Shown piece by piece: positions 46,629-59,384 of a stretch of 64,000 nt of DNA; positions within the stretch are counted from its first letter, which is position 1, and every line of letters begins with the position of its first letter. The notes under the pieces were generated by a model that worked only from the letters and a program-made list of their open reading frames with translations, had not been told where the DNA came from and ran no database searches. Made by a program: the position numbers and the translations under genes. The stretch spans positions 70,182,267 to 70,246,266 of the forward strand of contig NC_082689.1 in NCBI RefSeq assembly GCF_949987515.2. The letters run 5' to 3'. The DNA is from Delphinus delphis (taxonomy: Eukaryota; Chordata; Mammalia; Artiodactyla; Delphinidae).

Positions 46629-48129
46629 TTACTTCTAATAATCCCAAATTCAAGTGATAGATAGTATTAATTATAAGAAAAAGCTCTAGTTTCAGAATAG
46701 TATATTTAGAATAGCCATGGTGGTCTATAAGCTGAATACACAAGTGTAAGCAAATGATCTATTTTAAAATTTAGCATGACATTGAGTTATTTTGCATAGA
46801 ATTTAGTCTATAAGAATTTCAAATTTAAATATCTAGTGACCACTATTTCACAATATCTCCAGAGTCTACACCTTTCACTTTGTAGCAAGAAAAAATAAAT
46901 AAATAAATAAATAAATTGAATCCTGCTTATCATACTTCAAATGCCCAACACAAATGCCCCCAAGAAAATCCTTAAAACCATTACCCAAACTACCTGACCC
47001 CCTTTTAATGGTTTTACATAGTCCTGGGTCAATTTTTTAAATCTCTTCATTGTTTTTTACTTCAAAGTTTTCATGTCCTATCTTGTTTTGTGTTATTAAC
47101 TTTGTATAAATATTCCCAAATTTTGACTTTTTTCGATGATGTTGAAACTGGCATGTAATGTAATTCTGCCAGTATACTCAGGAAAAAATGACTATGGTAA
47201 TCCGGTTAAAAGCTGATTCATAATGTATAATGGCTGATAAATAATAAATTTAATTTTAATCTTCAAAAATTTAATTTCCATTTTGGTGGATTAATCTTCA
47301 TCATGTTTTCTCTCAGCTGCCCCTTTCCACACAATGTTCTACTTCTGGCCATTTTCATGGGCACATTCAGTGCTTAGGATGTATTTCTCGCTCCTTACAT
47401 CTACCTACAGTTATGAAACTCACCAAAATTTCCATCTTTTTCATTTATATACTTCTTAACCTCCCCTCCCCATTCTTGTTCAAATAAGCACGTGCACAGA
47501 AGTAATTTCTTCCTATTTTTGGCATTGACTAGGCCCCTTTTAGAATCCTATATCTAGCTTTTATCACATTTTAAGAAAAAGAACAAACAACAATAATAAT
47601 TGCTTTAATAATAGAAAAATGAGTGAATAAAGATGAGAGTAATTTGGGGTTTTCAACCTAGAAAATAAAACTAACGGATGAATTCAATTGAATGTTATTT
47701 TGAGAAAAATACTGAATGTTCTCTATTCCATATAAGACATAGAATGACAATTTTGAACAGCTTTATTAGCCATAATCAAAGAAGGCTTTATCATCTGTAA
47801 GGATAGTATCAAATATTTCAAGTTCTTGAGAGCTTTAAAATAAGATGCACAGGGAGGTACCCAATGTTTTGACTGATAATGTCCTATCTTCCATTTACTA
47901 CTTGGGGAGCTTGTAAATGAAAGAAACTAAAGTTCCTCTCCTAAAATTGTTAGGGTACAGAGTGCCCAAAATACAGTAGAAGAGTGAAGACCTTAATGGC
48001 TTAGTATCTCTAGATTATGACCTTTTTTTGACACTATATATGTGTATTCTCGCTTAAGGCAATTGGCTATATCAGATCACTACTAAAGACTCAACCGCTT
48101 TTCTATCCCAGGATTCAAGAAGCATAGTA

Positions 48130-48169
48130 TTAAAAAAAAATAATTAAAAAAATTAAAAAAATAAAAAAA
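48130..48169 (+). mobile_element. Tail-only retroinsertion
   Basis: Forty bases of A with a few T's are flanked by a perfect 13-bp duplication AAGAAGCATAGTA (48,117-48,129 and 48,170-48,182). This fits target-primed integration of little more than a poly(A) tail. Confidence 0.65.
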
Positions 48170-49120
48170 AAGAAGCATAGTACTGTCATTTGTTATTTGT
48201 TTCAATGTGCAGAATATTGTTTGCATAAAATTCATTCCCTTAAGAATTAGAAAAAAAAATTTTTCTTAATTTTATAAAATCCCAAAACTGACACTTAGCT
48301 CCTATTTTAAGAGTAAAAATATTAGTGAATTGTTGGTTAGGACTTACATAAAGCTCTGAACTTTTTATAAAATAAACTTGATCCACCTATAGATAGGATA
48401 ATTAAATTAAAAATGTGTTAAATATCAGAAAATATTGCTCCATTTACACTTCAAAAGCTTTCTTAGCCTCTAATGAGGTAGCTTATACAAGATAATCTTT
48501 GTTGGATGATATTAATTGGTACTATAAAGAGTCCTTTTATTAGAGTATAACTATTTTCATAATGAGCTTATTTGACTTGCAGATTAGTTCACTATAAATC
48601 CTATTAATCTTTATATTAGTTTTCTTAGCATTTTGTGATAGCTTTCTATAATTATTGTGTATTTAATAAATTAAGCAATAACCTTAATGCTTTAAAATGT
48701 TAGTGTAATAGATGAATTTCAAACAATTCGGGTGAAAATGAGCTCATTCATGAAAAGGATTTAATATTCATTCACAAATGACAAGAATTCTCTATAGGTA
48801 GATGGTAACATTCTAAATAAACCTCAGCCATTGAGTGCAAGTTTCAAAAGTGGTAATTTTGAGAGTGCAAATAATTTGATTAAGAATTAAATAAAGGCAG
48901 ATTATTTTTCCTTACTGAGAGATAACTTTTAATTTTATGCTTCAAAACATGATTGGACTATCAATACTTACAAGTGAACTATTAATCATTCTGACCAAAA
49001 AAATTTTGAAAATAATATTCACATGCAACACAACATCAAATCATATATATATACACATATATCAATATAAATTCTATTTTATATGTATTTATATGAAGTA
49101 ACTTTATGAGACTAGCATGT

Positions 49121-49156
49121 AAAAAAAGCTTGCTGAAAAAAAAAAAAAGCTTGCTG
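49121..49156 (+). repeat. Short direct duplication around an A-run
   Basis: AAAAAAAGCTTGCTG occurs twice, separated only by A's. It is either a second tail-only insertion or a simple tandem duplication. Confidence 0.5.
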
Positions 49157-49522
49157 GAGTTGTAATACTAACCATGGTATCTGTGCTGTGGAATTGCCTT
49201 GAAGGTGACACCTTTTTATAATAGGATACTTTGGACATTTGGCATTATGCCAATTTTATTAGGTTGTAAGTGTTTCTAATGAATTTTTTTGTAATGAAGT
49301 GCATTTGTTAGGAAGATAAACTCCAAATAATCACAGGTAGTTCTCTCGCGCACTTGACAACTGCACAGGAAAAAGATAACCTTAACAGAGTCCACAGGAT
49401 TTTGCTTACACCATAAAAGGGGTTTTAAGGCAGTTCTAATGAATTTTTCATTGTTTGGAACAAGCACTTTATATATTTCTTTGAAAAGTCTATTCAATTT
49501 TTTCTAATCTGCATAATTTTTA

Positions 49523-49570
49523 GATTATTTAATTACTTATTAGACAGAGCTAATAAGTAATTAAATAATC
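49523..49570. repeat. Perfect 20-bp inverted repeat with 8-nt loop
   Basis: Arms 49,523-49,542 and 49,551-49,570 are perfect reverse complements (GATTATTTAATTACTTATTA and its complement), with loop GACAGAGC. It could be a DNA-transposon relic, a hairpin RNA or a chance product of AT-rich DNA. Confidence 0.85.
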
Positions 49571-49646
49571 AATAATGGGACACATGCGAAAGATTCAAAA
49601 CTAGTCAAAACTACTACGAACTAAACAAACTGAAAAAGTCAATAGG

Positions 49647-49934
49647 GGCTTCCCTGGTGGCACAGGGAATCCTCCTGCCAATGCAGGGGATACGTGTTCA
49701 AGCCCTGGTCCAGGAAGATCTCACATGCTGCGGGGCAACTAAGCCCATGAGCCACAACTACTGAAGCCTGTGCGCCTAGAGTCTGTGCTCCGCAACAAGA
49801 GAAGCCACCGCAATGAGAAGCTGGCACCGCAACAAAAAGTAGCCCCTGCTCCCCGCAACTAGAGAAAGGCTGCATGCAGCAACGAAGACCCAACGCAGCC
49901 AAAAATAAATAAATAAATTTATTTTTAAAGAAAG
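49647..49934 (+). mobile_element. Long CHR SINE with deleted A-box region
   Basis: TSD GAAAAAGTCAATAGG at 49,632-49,646 and 49,935-49,949. The segment between TGGCACAG and GGAATCCTCC is missing, so part of the tRNA-like head is lost. Confidence 0.92.
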
Positions 49935-49949
49935 GAAAAAGTCAATAGG

Positions 49950-50867
49950 CTATTTAATTACTGCAAAAGAGAATTTATTTCCATGGCTATATAGTGTTTC
50001 GTTAATCTTAACAGAAGGATAGAAAAAAGAAGAAAACAAAACAAACAACAAAACAGCCCAAGTCTAGACCAGATTATGCTGCTAACTTTGTGACTTTAAC
50101 TGCTCTGGGCCTCAGTGTGCACAACTAGAGACTGGTTTTCAGCTTCTTCCTCTTCCTCTTCTTTTTCTTATTCTAGCAATAGAACATTTTGTCAGGTGGA
50201 ACCTTACATGGAGCACCAATATATAAAACAGATAAATGCAGAACTGCTCTGTTGAGGTGGTGGGTGGGAAAACCTGGAGCCCTCTGCAGATTTATATTTT
50301 TCGCTGTATAAAACTTTCAAGAAAAGTTTGCTGACTTTGCTTTTGCTTCTGGGCTGCATATACTCAGAAAAGGATTTCACAGCATAAAAAATTGTAAACA
50401 ATCATATCTTCCTTCTTCAGAGACTTTTACATTTAAATTGTTCATCTATCTGGATTTCATTTTTGTGTATGGAGTAAAGTAGGTCTCTAAATTCTCATTT
50501 CTCAGGATTACTACCTAATTGTTCCTCTGTTTATTAAGTAATTTGTCTTTATCCTACTGATGTGAAGTGCCACCCTTCTCCTGTGATAAGTTCTCACATA
50601 TCATCAAATCTATTTCTATTATCCAGTACTTTAGTTTTAGGGATGCTTCTAGCTCTCTCCATCCTCCACCGATTGCCAAGAACAATTGGTTGCCTTTTTT
50701 TTTTAAACTATGAAGACTTACAGTTTCATATACCAATTGTTAGCATTTTGTATATCTTTTCATGCCACATTTACTATTCTTTATTGTCACCTGTGTAAAA
50801 TATGTTGACATCTATTGCAATTGTAATCAAATAAAGACATATATAAAACATTAGCATTAGTGGTTGA
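49950..50867. other. Intergenic DNA, no gene recognised
   Basis: Contains a pyrimidine tract at about 50,140-50,175. No nameable gene or repeat. Confidence 0.4.
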
Positions 50868-51000
50868 GAGCATGAATTCTAGAGCCAGAATGGGGACAAT
50901 TATGCTACTTGTTAAATAGGCTTGTTGTGAGGATTAAATGACTTAATATTTGTAACGCACTTGGTAAACATTACGTGTTTGTTAATTATTATTATTATAG
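50868..51000 (+). repeat. MIR element
   Basis: GGTTGAGAGCATGAATTCTAG and GTTGTGAGGATTAAATGAC are MIR words. The middle is deleted. Confidence 0.6.
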
Positions 51001-51147
51001 TTATTGCATATGACCTATAAATCAATTGACCTAGTTTGTACATGATATTTTATCTTTTTTTAGTTGCCACCCTTAAATTTTAACATGACTATTTAACTTA
51101 ATGTCTACATTTAGTCTTTTCCAACACTACTTCTCCAACTCTCTGAT

Positions 51148-51857
51148 TCTCTGACACCATCTGGGTGTCCTATAATTCAATCCTATTCTGATACTAACTA
51201 CCCAGAGTTAGTGTCAGACTTCACAGGTTTAAGGGCTCAGTCTCATAAGACTGCCCTCACTCAAACATCAGGCCCAATACCAGGTTCTCAGGTTACCTAT
51301 ACTTCTGTCTAACTTGGCTACAAATTCCAGGGTTCCTATAACCTCTTCTTCCTCCAAAGTTTGATAATTTGCTAGAATGACTCACAGAACTCAAGAAAAT
51401 GATATGCTTATTATTCCAGTTTATTATGAAGGATACAAAAGAACAGGCAGATGAAGTACATAGGGTAGAGAGGGCCCAGAGCTTCCATGCCCTCTCCAGG
51501 TATGCCACCCTCCCAGCACCTTAATCTGTTCATCAATCTGGAAGCTCCCTGAACCTCATTGTTCAGGAGTTTTAAAGAGCTCAATATCCAGCCCCTCTCC
51601 CCTCCCTGGGGGTCAGTGCATGGGGGTGAAAGTTCCTACCCTCTAATCACTTGGCCTTTCTGGTGACCAGTCCCATCCTGAGGCTATCTAGGGACCTACT
51701 CTAAGTTATCTCATTGGCATAAACTCAAGTGTGACCAAAAGGGGCTTATGATGAATGAAAAAGGTCACTCCTAGCACTCAGAAAATTACATGGGTTTTAG
51801 GAATCTTGTGCCAGGAACCATGGACAAAGGCCAAATATATTGCTTATTATACCACAG
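51148..51857. mobile_element. Old solo LTR of an endogenous retrovirus
   Basis: A single block of LTR-like sequence with TTTGCTAGAATGACTCACAG, GTTTATTATGAAGGATAC, CCTCCCAGCACC and an end TTATTATACCACA. No internal retroviral genes are attached, so it is a solo LTR or fragment. The orientation is probably minus, because the reverse complement starts TGTGGTATAATAAG. The family is not assigned with confidence. Confidence 0.55.
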
Positions 51858-51959
51858 TGGCAGGTATTCGATGTCCTTTTTCCTTCCTGAGCTCGCAGAA
51901 GACCATAGTTCCCAGCCCTGTAGGAGTTGGCCAGGACAATCTGATACTTCCGGTCAATA

Positions 51960-52260
51960 GACTAAGAGAAGAAGTGATGTGTTTTGCTTCTGGGCTGAGG
52001 CAGTAAAAAGCCACCATGCAATTTTCCAGTTCCCTTTTCCCCTGCAGCGGCAAATGTGGATGTCTTGTGGTAAGAAGTTGGAGCCAGAAAATCAAAGAAG
52101 ATGAGATTGCTACGTGACACACGAATGACAGCTGCCCTGAAGAACTGCGTCAATGAGAGTGATCTATGAGTGACAGAGAAGTAATATTTTATGTGTGAAA
52201 CCACTAAGATTTTAGTTCTTGTTCGTTACCACAACATAAACCTAGCCTCTTCTGCCTAGT
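51960..52260 (+). mobile_element. MLT1-like LTR fragment
   Basis: GAAACCACTAAGATTTTAG and the surrounding words correspond to the 3' part of MaLR LTRs (from memory). Diverged. The DNA at 52,300-52,700 also looks repetitive but is unassigned. Confidence 0.4.
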
Positions 52261-52714
52261 CTCTTCTGCTTAGTGTATATTCCTTTTTTATAATCTTCTT
52301 GCTGGGACTCTGACTAGAAGCCTTATACCAGTCAGAATCCCAGCAGGAAACAGAGACACATTCAAAAGATATCATTAAACGACAGTTTAATTAGAGACGT
52401 GGGCCAGTTTAAAGGCACTCGATTGAAGCACCTGCCAACATGAAGCCATTACTCTCCCTAAACTTGAGGCGAAGGGAGGGAGGTGGTAGTAACCAGAGCT
52501 GAGCTGAGAGCTTTAGCTGTGGGGAGGAGCCACCAGACAGGAGCTATGGCCTTAGGGGAATCCAGGCATTCTCAGACTAAGACGGGCTTCCAGATGATTC
52601 AGTCCTCAGGGCAGAGAGCAGGGTGAAGAGGATGAAGAGCAGAAAATATCCAGCACAAGCCTCATCAAGTCATTGCATATCTTGCTGTAGGATACTGAAT
52701 TAACAATTACATCT

Positions 52715-52920
52715 GGGGCTTCCCTGGTGGCGCAGTGGTTGAGAGTCCGCCTGCCGATGCAGGGGACACGGTTCGTGCCCCGATCCGGGAAGACCCCACG
52801 TGCCGCGGAGCGGCTGGGCCTGTGAGCCATGGCTGCTGAGCCTGCGCGTCCGGAGCCTGTGCTCCGCAACGGGAGAGGCCACAACAGTGAGAGGCCCACG
52901 TACCGCAAAAAAAAACAAAA
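52715..52920 (+). mobile_element. Young CHR SINE
   Basis: TSD AACAATKACATCT at 52,702-52,714 and 52,921-52,933, one mismatch. It has a one-base deletion in the B box (ACACGGTTCG). Confidence 0.94.
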
Positions 52921-52933
52921 AACAATGACATCT

Positions 52934-54500
52934 AAGGAGTACGTTCATGGTCAAACTGCATCTTGACAACCACCTTGAAAGTTATAAGGATCAGGAAAAA
53001 TGCGCTGACATTAGGGAACACCCTGGGATATTCAACCGAAAGAACTACACACACTTTCCCTGTGATTAGTGCATGAGAATCTAAAAATTAACACGAGAAA
53101 TAAAAACATCAAATGTATACGTTTATGAATAAACTGAATAAAATTCAAAATAATTTTGGATACCCAGCAAACGTTTAGTTTCTTATGTGCTTTTTCAGTA
53201 CAGAGACCTAATCTTATCAGTCTTTATAACCCTAATATCCAGCACAGTTTCCCCTACTGCCTATCATATAAAGTAAGTCTTTAAGACAGAATTCCTTACA
53301 TGACCCTAATGACATTCTCGTTTTATTTCTTTTTACTTTCCCCATTGACCTCTACATCTACATGCACCTCTACATCAATACATCATATTAACTTTCAATT
53401 TTATGCTCCTAGTTTATATGCCTTTTTGCTCCCTCTTTGTCATTTTTTACCTATCACTCTGTTCTAGATCTTACTCAAAACTTCTTAAATCTTTCCTTGT
53501 CTAATCATACCCCATCTAAAACATTTCCTTTCAGTACTTGTTCAGTTTTTACTATCAACTAGCCTTGCCTATCTGTATTAAAGTGTCAAAGAATTAAAGG
53601 AACTGTATATCTACCATAGCCAGGAAATATTATATATGGTTTCACTTAATTGGCATTATTAATTCTTTATAGAAGAGAATATAGTATTTACGTTTGAACA
53701 TACCAGTAGAAGAAATTATAGAAATATATGTCAGACCAAGTAATGAACACACACAATAAACTTTTAATAGAGATGTTCTCTCTTGGGCTGGCACAAAGCA
53801 CCAGAAAAAGCAGGTATGCCCTTTCTTGAACTTTGATTGTACAGTGGTTACAGGTTTTAAATGCCTTTTAAAAATTAATTTCCCTACTAAATATTTGCTG
53901 TTGTAATTAATCTCTTGTCATTTCAGCTGTATTTTGTTAGATTATAAACAGAGGCTATATATTTTTTCAATCTCATTAATTCCCCAGATCGTGTTTAGTT
54001 ATGTAGAATACCTATTTAATAAATATTTGTTGGTTAATTATAATTAATCAGAAAATCCAGTTTTCCTCACAATGGGCTAATTTTGGAATGTATAATGATG
54101 CTGCTTGTAACCACTTTCATCAGAGAAAAGAGAATTCCACTCCATATTAATAATTTTTAAAAAGAGCTCGGAATGTAAGAAGACCATTCTTCATAAAATG
54201 TATATATATAATAAATAATATATCTATAATCAATATTCAATAAAGTTTTTTCTTAAACTCTATTTGTGTTGATTTTCCATTTTATATTCCTATATCTTTA
54301 CTGTTTATGTTGACACGACTTTCATCATCTTCAACCTCTTCCTGACTCCGTGATTTCATTAGTCTGAATTCTTTTGAAATTAAATAAATAATTTTCAGTT
54401 TAATCTCCACAATTTAAGACATTTTTTAAACCTTTAACAAAACCTGTATATGTAGCCAGTTCCATATTGTCCTAATCCAATGACAAAACAATTACCCTGA
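52934..54500. other. AT-rich intergenic DNA with L2 scraps
   Basis: L2-like 3'-end words occur at about 53,190-53,290 and 53,925-54,035 (ATTTAATAAATATTTGTTGG). No gene was recognised. Confidence 0.4.
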
Positions 54501-54515
54501 AACTACCGTCTTTTG

Positions 54516-54530
54516 CCACTAGATGGCGCC
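54516..54530 (+). promoter_or_regulatory. CTCF-type binding motif
   Basis: CCACTAGATGGCGCC fits the CTCF core CCASYAGRKGGCRS at every position. It stands in plain AT-rich DNA and is not part of a SINE. It could mark an insulator or loop anchor upstream of PSMD14. Confidence 0.6.
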
Positions 54531-55484
54531 TATGTCTAAGTAACAATATCTATTCTTTAAGTTTAACTATTTGGAAAAAACCTTGTCTTCCTTTGAGGTA
54601 AATCCCACTAGTGAATTTTCATGTTAGGTGAAATTTATCTAAGATTTAAAGAATTGTTCATTTTAAACAACCCAGATTAAAATCTTTCTAAAATGGGCTA
54701 TACATTTCTCTCCTTTCTTAAACTAGAACATATAAAGCTGTTTCCTGATGATTGACAGTGATCATCATAAACATCAGTTACAGTACTACACAAGCATATA
54801 CAGATTATTCTAGTTTTAACCCTATATTAAATGGTCTCAGATAACTATACTTTTTGAGATCATTTTTCACAGTATTTTTGTATAGTCTGGTATTTGGGGG
54901 GCTTAATTTTTAATAAGCCTTTTAGTCTTCTTTATTCCAGATACTACTTCTTAAAAGTAATTGCTAGCAGCAAGTGTCTCCTTTCCTCAAACTTTGTTTT
55001 GAAATATAGCTAATGTTTTATGATCAAATAAACCAGATAGATAAAATTATTAGAATTGGGTCAAATATAAATGCTATTGATGAATTACATAGACCTTAGT
55101 ATGTTTTACGGCATCTATTTTGAATAGTCTATGACATCTGTTTTGAGTACTGAGATGTTTTGATAGTTGAAGCAGGTTAATAAGTGATATATCTTAATAT
55201 ATTGATTATATTTATAACTAATAGTTGAGTTGTAGAGCATTCAAAAATTTGAATGCTATTTACTATAATAACACTTCCCTTGACTTCTTTCTCCTTTTAA
55301 TTTTAGCACTAATAATATTATTGATCCCATTAAGGTGACTCCAGGTCTGAGAACTTATTTCATAGAAGTAATTTCAGGTCTAGTTTTTACTATTTGGAAA
55401 AGTATTTTCATATGCCTATTGAAAAAATAATCTTGTTTATGAAAAGGAAATATTTGATGATAATAAATATTTACTAACAATAAA
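54531..55484. other. AT-rich intergenic DNA
   Basis: Nothing recognised. Confidence 0.4.
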
Positions 55485-55640
55485 GTCATTCTTAAACTTT
55501 AGTATGCATCAGAATCAACTAGAGATTTTGCTACGATTGTACACAGATTCAAAGTCCCCACTTCCAGAGATCGTATTTCAGTTGGTATGAGGTGGAGACC
55601 AGGACTCTGTATTTTAAATAAACATCCCAACTGATTCTTT
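55485..55640 (-). mobile_element. MER5-type DNA transposon fossil
   Basis: TTAAACTTTAGTATGCATCAG, CCCCACTTCCAGAG and AAATAAACATCCCAACTGATTC are reverse-strand MER5A words in order (name from memory). Confidence 0.65.
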
Positions 55641-56777
55641 TACCGCTCTGTGTTTTTCAGAGTTCTCAGCTGGCACTAAAGAAGAAATTCTCATTTGAAT
55701 GGATGTAATCTTGAGTGTTTTATTTTGCATTCAAAATTAAGGTGTGTTATACAATTGTAACTTACAGGAAGGAAATTAGTTTTCACATCAAAGCCTCTTC
55801 CAAAATAGGGCAATACTGGAATTTCCATTTAATACTTATTTTCTCAATAAATAGTGTTTGAAGACATCTCTTCATAGTCCAAGTCACATTTGAAGATCTA
55901 AACTAAATCTAAGCTAAAATCTAAACTAAGATCTAAACTAAAATCACTTCAGATTATTATTTATTAGTAAGACTTTCTAATATGCAGTTATGAAAAATTA
56001 ATTAATATTAACGTAATGATCTCAGGGTATTTTAAACACTGATCTTTACTTTTTTAAAAAATGCTCTTTCTAAAAATCAACTCTTTCCCTTCTTACCTTG
56101 TAGTAACACTTTTCCATGTCTCTTAAGTGACCCTGTTTTGAGCAGTGTTAACACTTCAGAAAAATCTCCAGATATGTGTCATGTATCTTTTGGTCCTACT
56201 TTAATAACAAAACAAAGTGTCCTTGTTATCCTCACTTGCTCAACCAATGTACATTCTTGCCCCTGTGTTTATATAATACATTCATTAGTGGTTTTTACTC
56301 TAGTGTTTTGGGCCATAAAACTAGAGTTTATTATCCTCCAGGTGATGAATCTTCTTATTTACAAATTAATTGCAGATCATGTGTGGGCAGCATGATTGCT
56401 GATCCTGCCTAACGAATACATTTAGTGTTTAATTTTTTTTTCTGTTGCTATTTTCTAATTTGAAGTGGGTAGACCAAAACCAATTAATTCTATTCCAGTT
56501 TTTCAGTACTTTGTTGCATGCTTCTTCTGTCACTACAGATGCTTATGACTCTTAATGTATGGCTTTAAATAACATCGATATTAGAGATGTGCTGATATTA
56601 AACTACATGCTCCTGATAACTGCATCTTTCAGGTAAACCAGAGCTGCTAATTACTTAAGAAATTTTAGGTTACATATTCATAATTTAAATTAATTTATCG
56701 TCAACAAACTGCTTATACTTAGATTGCTTTAATAATAATAATCATAATCATAGAACTAGAAAATTTTAGGAACATTT
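55641..56777. other. Intergenic DNA with a small tandem repeat
   Basis: A roughly 12-13 bp unit, ATCTAAACTAA with variants, repeats about four times at 55,896-55,944. The overlapping frames at 56,138-56,412 show no domain. Confidence 0.45.
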
Positions 56778-56789
56778 AAAAACATAGCG

Positions 56790-57130
56790 GGGGGTGACAC
56801 AGTGGTTAGGAATCCACCTGCCAATGCAGGGGACACGGGTTTGGGCCCTGGTCCGGGAAGATCCCACATACCGCAGAGCAACTAAGCCCATGTGCCGCCA
56901 CAACTACTGAGCCTGCGCTCTAGAGCCTGCGTGCGAGCCATAGCTACTGAGGCCTGCACGCCTGGAGCCTGTGCTGGGCAACAAAAGAAGCCACCGCAAT
57001 GAGAAGCCCGCGCACTGCAACGAAGAGTAGCCCCCACTCACCACCACTAGAGAAAGCCCGTGCGCAGCAATGAAGACCCAACACAGCCAAAAAATAAATA
57101 AATAAAATAAATAAATTTTTAAAAAAATAA
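56790..57130 (+). mobile_element. Long CHR SINE with damaged head
   Basis: The usual GGGCTTCCCTGG start is replaced by GGGGGGTGACACAG. TSD TAAAAACATAGC at 56,778-56,789 and 57,131-57,142 shows it inserted in this short-headed form or lost the bases later. Confidence 0.92.
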
Positions 57131-57142
57131 TAAAAACATAGC

Positions 57143-57560
57143 TCAAAGACGATAATAGGTAGTTGAATGTAATTTTACCAGAGGGCAGTTTTGTGGGTTT
57201 TTAAAATATCTGAATATAAAATTAAGAAACAGACATCTGAGATATTTTAGATGTAGAAGTTAGTAGGTTTTTGTACTCCTCAATATCTAGTCAGTCAAGA
57301 CGTGAATGAAGCAAAAAAAACAACCTTGTATTTGTGAGACAAGCATTATTGAGGCTATTATAAAATTTCTGGTGAACTTTAAATCTCATGATGAAATTTT
57401 AGCATTAGTGAGTGAGTGGTAAGGTAAATTAAGTGAACAGGTAAATATTTATGTAAATATAACATGACACAGCCATTACCCTAACACAACAAGAATCCAG
57501 TGTATAGTAGAAGTATCTTTAGTTTTCTCATGTTAAAAAAATTGTGACCTGGTTCTATAT
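57143..57560. other. AT-rich intergenic DNA
   Basis: Nothing recognised. Confidence 0.4.
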
Positions 57561-57575
57561 CATAATATTAGTCTA

Positions 57576-57794
57576 GGGCTTCCCTGGTGGCACAGTGGTT
57601 GAGAGTCCGCCTGCCGATGCAGGGGATGCGGGTTCGTGCCCCGGTCTGGGAGGATCCCACATGCCGCGGAGCGGCTGGGCCCGTGGGCCATGGCCGCTGA
57701 GCCTGCGCGTCCGGAGCTTGTGCTCCGCGGCGGGAGAGGCCACAGCGGTGGGAGACCCACATACCGCAAAAACAAACAAACAAAAAACCAAAAA
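57576..57794 (+). mobile_element. Young CHR SINE
   Basis: TSD CATAATATTAGTCTA, 15 bp and perfect, at 57,561-57,575 and 57,795-57,809. Confidence 0.96.
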
Positions 57795-57954
57795 CATAAT
57801 ATTAGTCTAATGACACTTCAGTGACCCTAACATAATAACAGACAACCAGGTACCACCACCCCCCAAATTATGTGACAAGCACTAGACACTTGAAACATAA
57901 AGAGTAGTGAGTGTGATATAAATAAATTTAAATATAACTATTTTTTAGTATGTA

Positions 57955-58045
57955 TTATATTTCTAGCACTGTGCTAGGCCTGATCATATAGGTTATTTCA
58001 TTTAATCCTCAATTGTATATATCTTCTACAGATGAAGAAATTGTA
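57955..58045 (-). repeat. MIR fragment
   Basis: AGCACTGTGCTAGGCCTGATC, TTTCATTTAATCCTCA and ACAGATGAAGAAATTG are reverse MIR words. Confidence 0.6.
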
Positions 58046-58861
58046 ATTTATTCCTGACTTCTTAGTTTTCCTGCTCTCAATTATATATGCTCCAGTGGAA
58101 GTAAGCATTACCATCACTAGAATTATTAATGCTAAGGCTGTGTAAGCACTTGAAGAGATTAAGGTATCAAATGGGTCCTTGAACTGGATGAATTTGAAAT
58201 TCATCCAACCCTAAGATTCTATACATTTATGTAACACTGCTCTGTTTTAGCCTTAAAAACCATACAGCAGGGCAAAAAAACAGCAGGATAGTACAAATAC
58301 GAAGAATCAACCATGTTCTGATGTTCATAGATAGGCCATATTCATGGCAATCTGTCCAGGAGAGTTTGGAGTTGATTATGCATGCAAAATTAATCGTTTG
58401 TCCTTAATCGTCCACATCATAGTAAAACAATCACCTAATACATAAAACATGAGAAAGAATTGGTTAGAAAGGACTCCCCCCACCCCAATTTTCTAAGCAG
58501 TCAGCTTTATACTCTCACCTACAGAATGAGCAGAGGTTAGAACATTCTAATTCTATTTCTCTGTAGGACACCAAAAATAGAAGCAGTTTGCATTGAAATA
58601 GTACTGTGACTAAGCCTAGCCTCACTGTTGCATGTTTCTAATTGCATGCACTTCAAGGTTTGAATTTTTTTAGAAATCTATTAAAAGTTAGGAAAGTAGG
58701 CCCTACAGTATGACTTATAGTTTACTTTTAAATATTTCAACTACTTAAAATTCATTAGTATTTAAGGCAGTGTTATTTTTCACTTCTTTTAACTTCATTC
58801 CTTTTCATTTTTATAAATAGTCATACAGATAAGTTACATGCTTATGTGCATGGGCTTTAAA
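58046..58861. other. Intergenic DNA, no gene recognised
   Basis: Nothing recognised. Confidence 0.4.
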
Positions 58862-58874
58862 AAAATAACCTGGA

Positions 58875-59090
58875 GGGCTTCGCTGGTGGCGCAGTGGTTG
58901 AGAGTCCGCCTGCCGATGCAGGGGACACGGGTTCATGCCCCGGTCCAGGAAGATCCCACATGCTGCGCAGCGGCTGGGCCCGTGAGCCATGGCCACTGAG
59001 CCTGCGGGTCCGGAGCCTGTGCTCTACAACGGGAGAGGCCACAACAGTGAGAGGCCCGCGTACCGCACACAAAAAATAAATAAATAAAAT
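58875..59090 (+). mobile_element. Young CHR SINE
   Basis: TSD AAAATAACCTGGA at 58,862-58,874 and 59,091-59,103. The tail is (TAAA)n, not pure A. Confidence 0.95.
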
Positions 59091-59384
59091 AAAATAACCT
59101 GGAAAAAAAAGATGGCCAGTCATAAAAAATATAGAATAGGGACTAAAGAATATTTGATAAACTTTGTCTTACTTTAATATCAACTTTTGGCTATTTTACA
59201 TGATAATTTGTGTTTGAATAAACTCCAATGGCAAAGAATTCTTAAGTGTTTGCTACAATGAATGGGAACGAAAAGTTTGGTTTTCCTGCTTTCATATGTC
59301 TTTTCCGCAGTAAAATTGCTTTTTTATTGGGCAAGTAGGTTCTTAGAGTCAGTTCCTAATTTCTCATTAGAGTCAGTTTTAACC

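Larger units (their letters stand above)
46629..49522. other. AT-rich intergenic DNA, no gene recognised
   Basis: A (AAAT)n run lies at about 46,890-46,916 and an AT-rich dinucleotide stretch at about 49,043-49,062. Two tail-only insertions are listed separately. Nothing else could be named. Confidence 0.4.
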
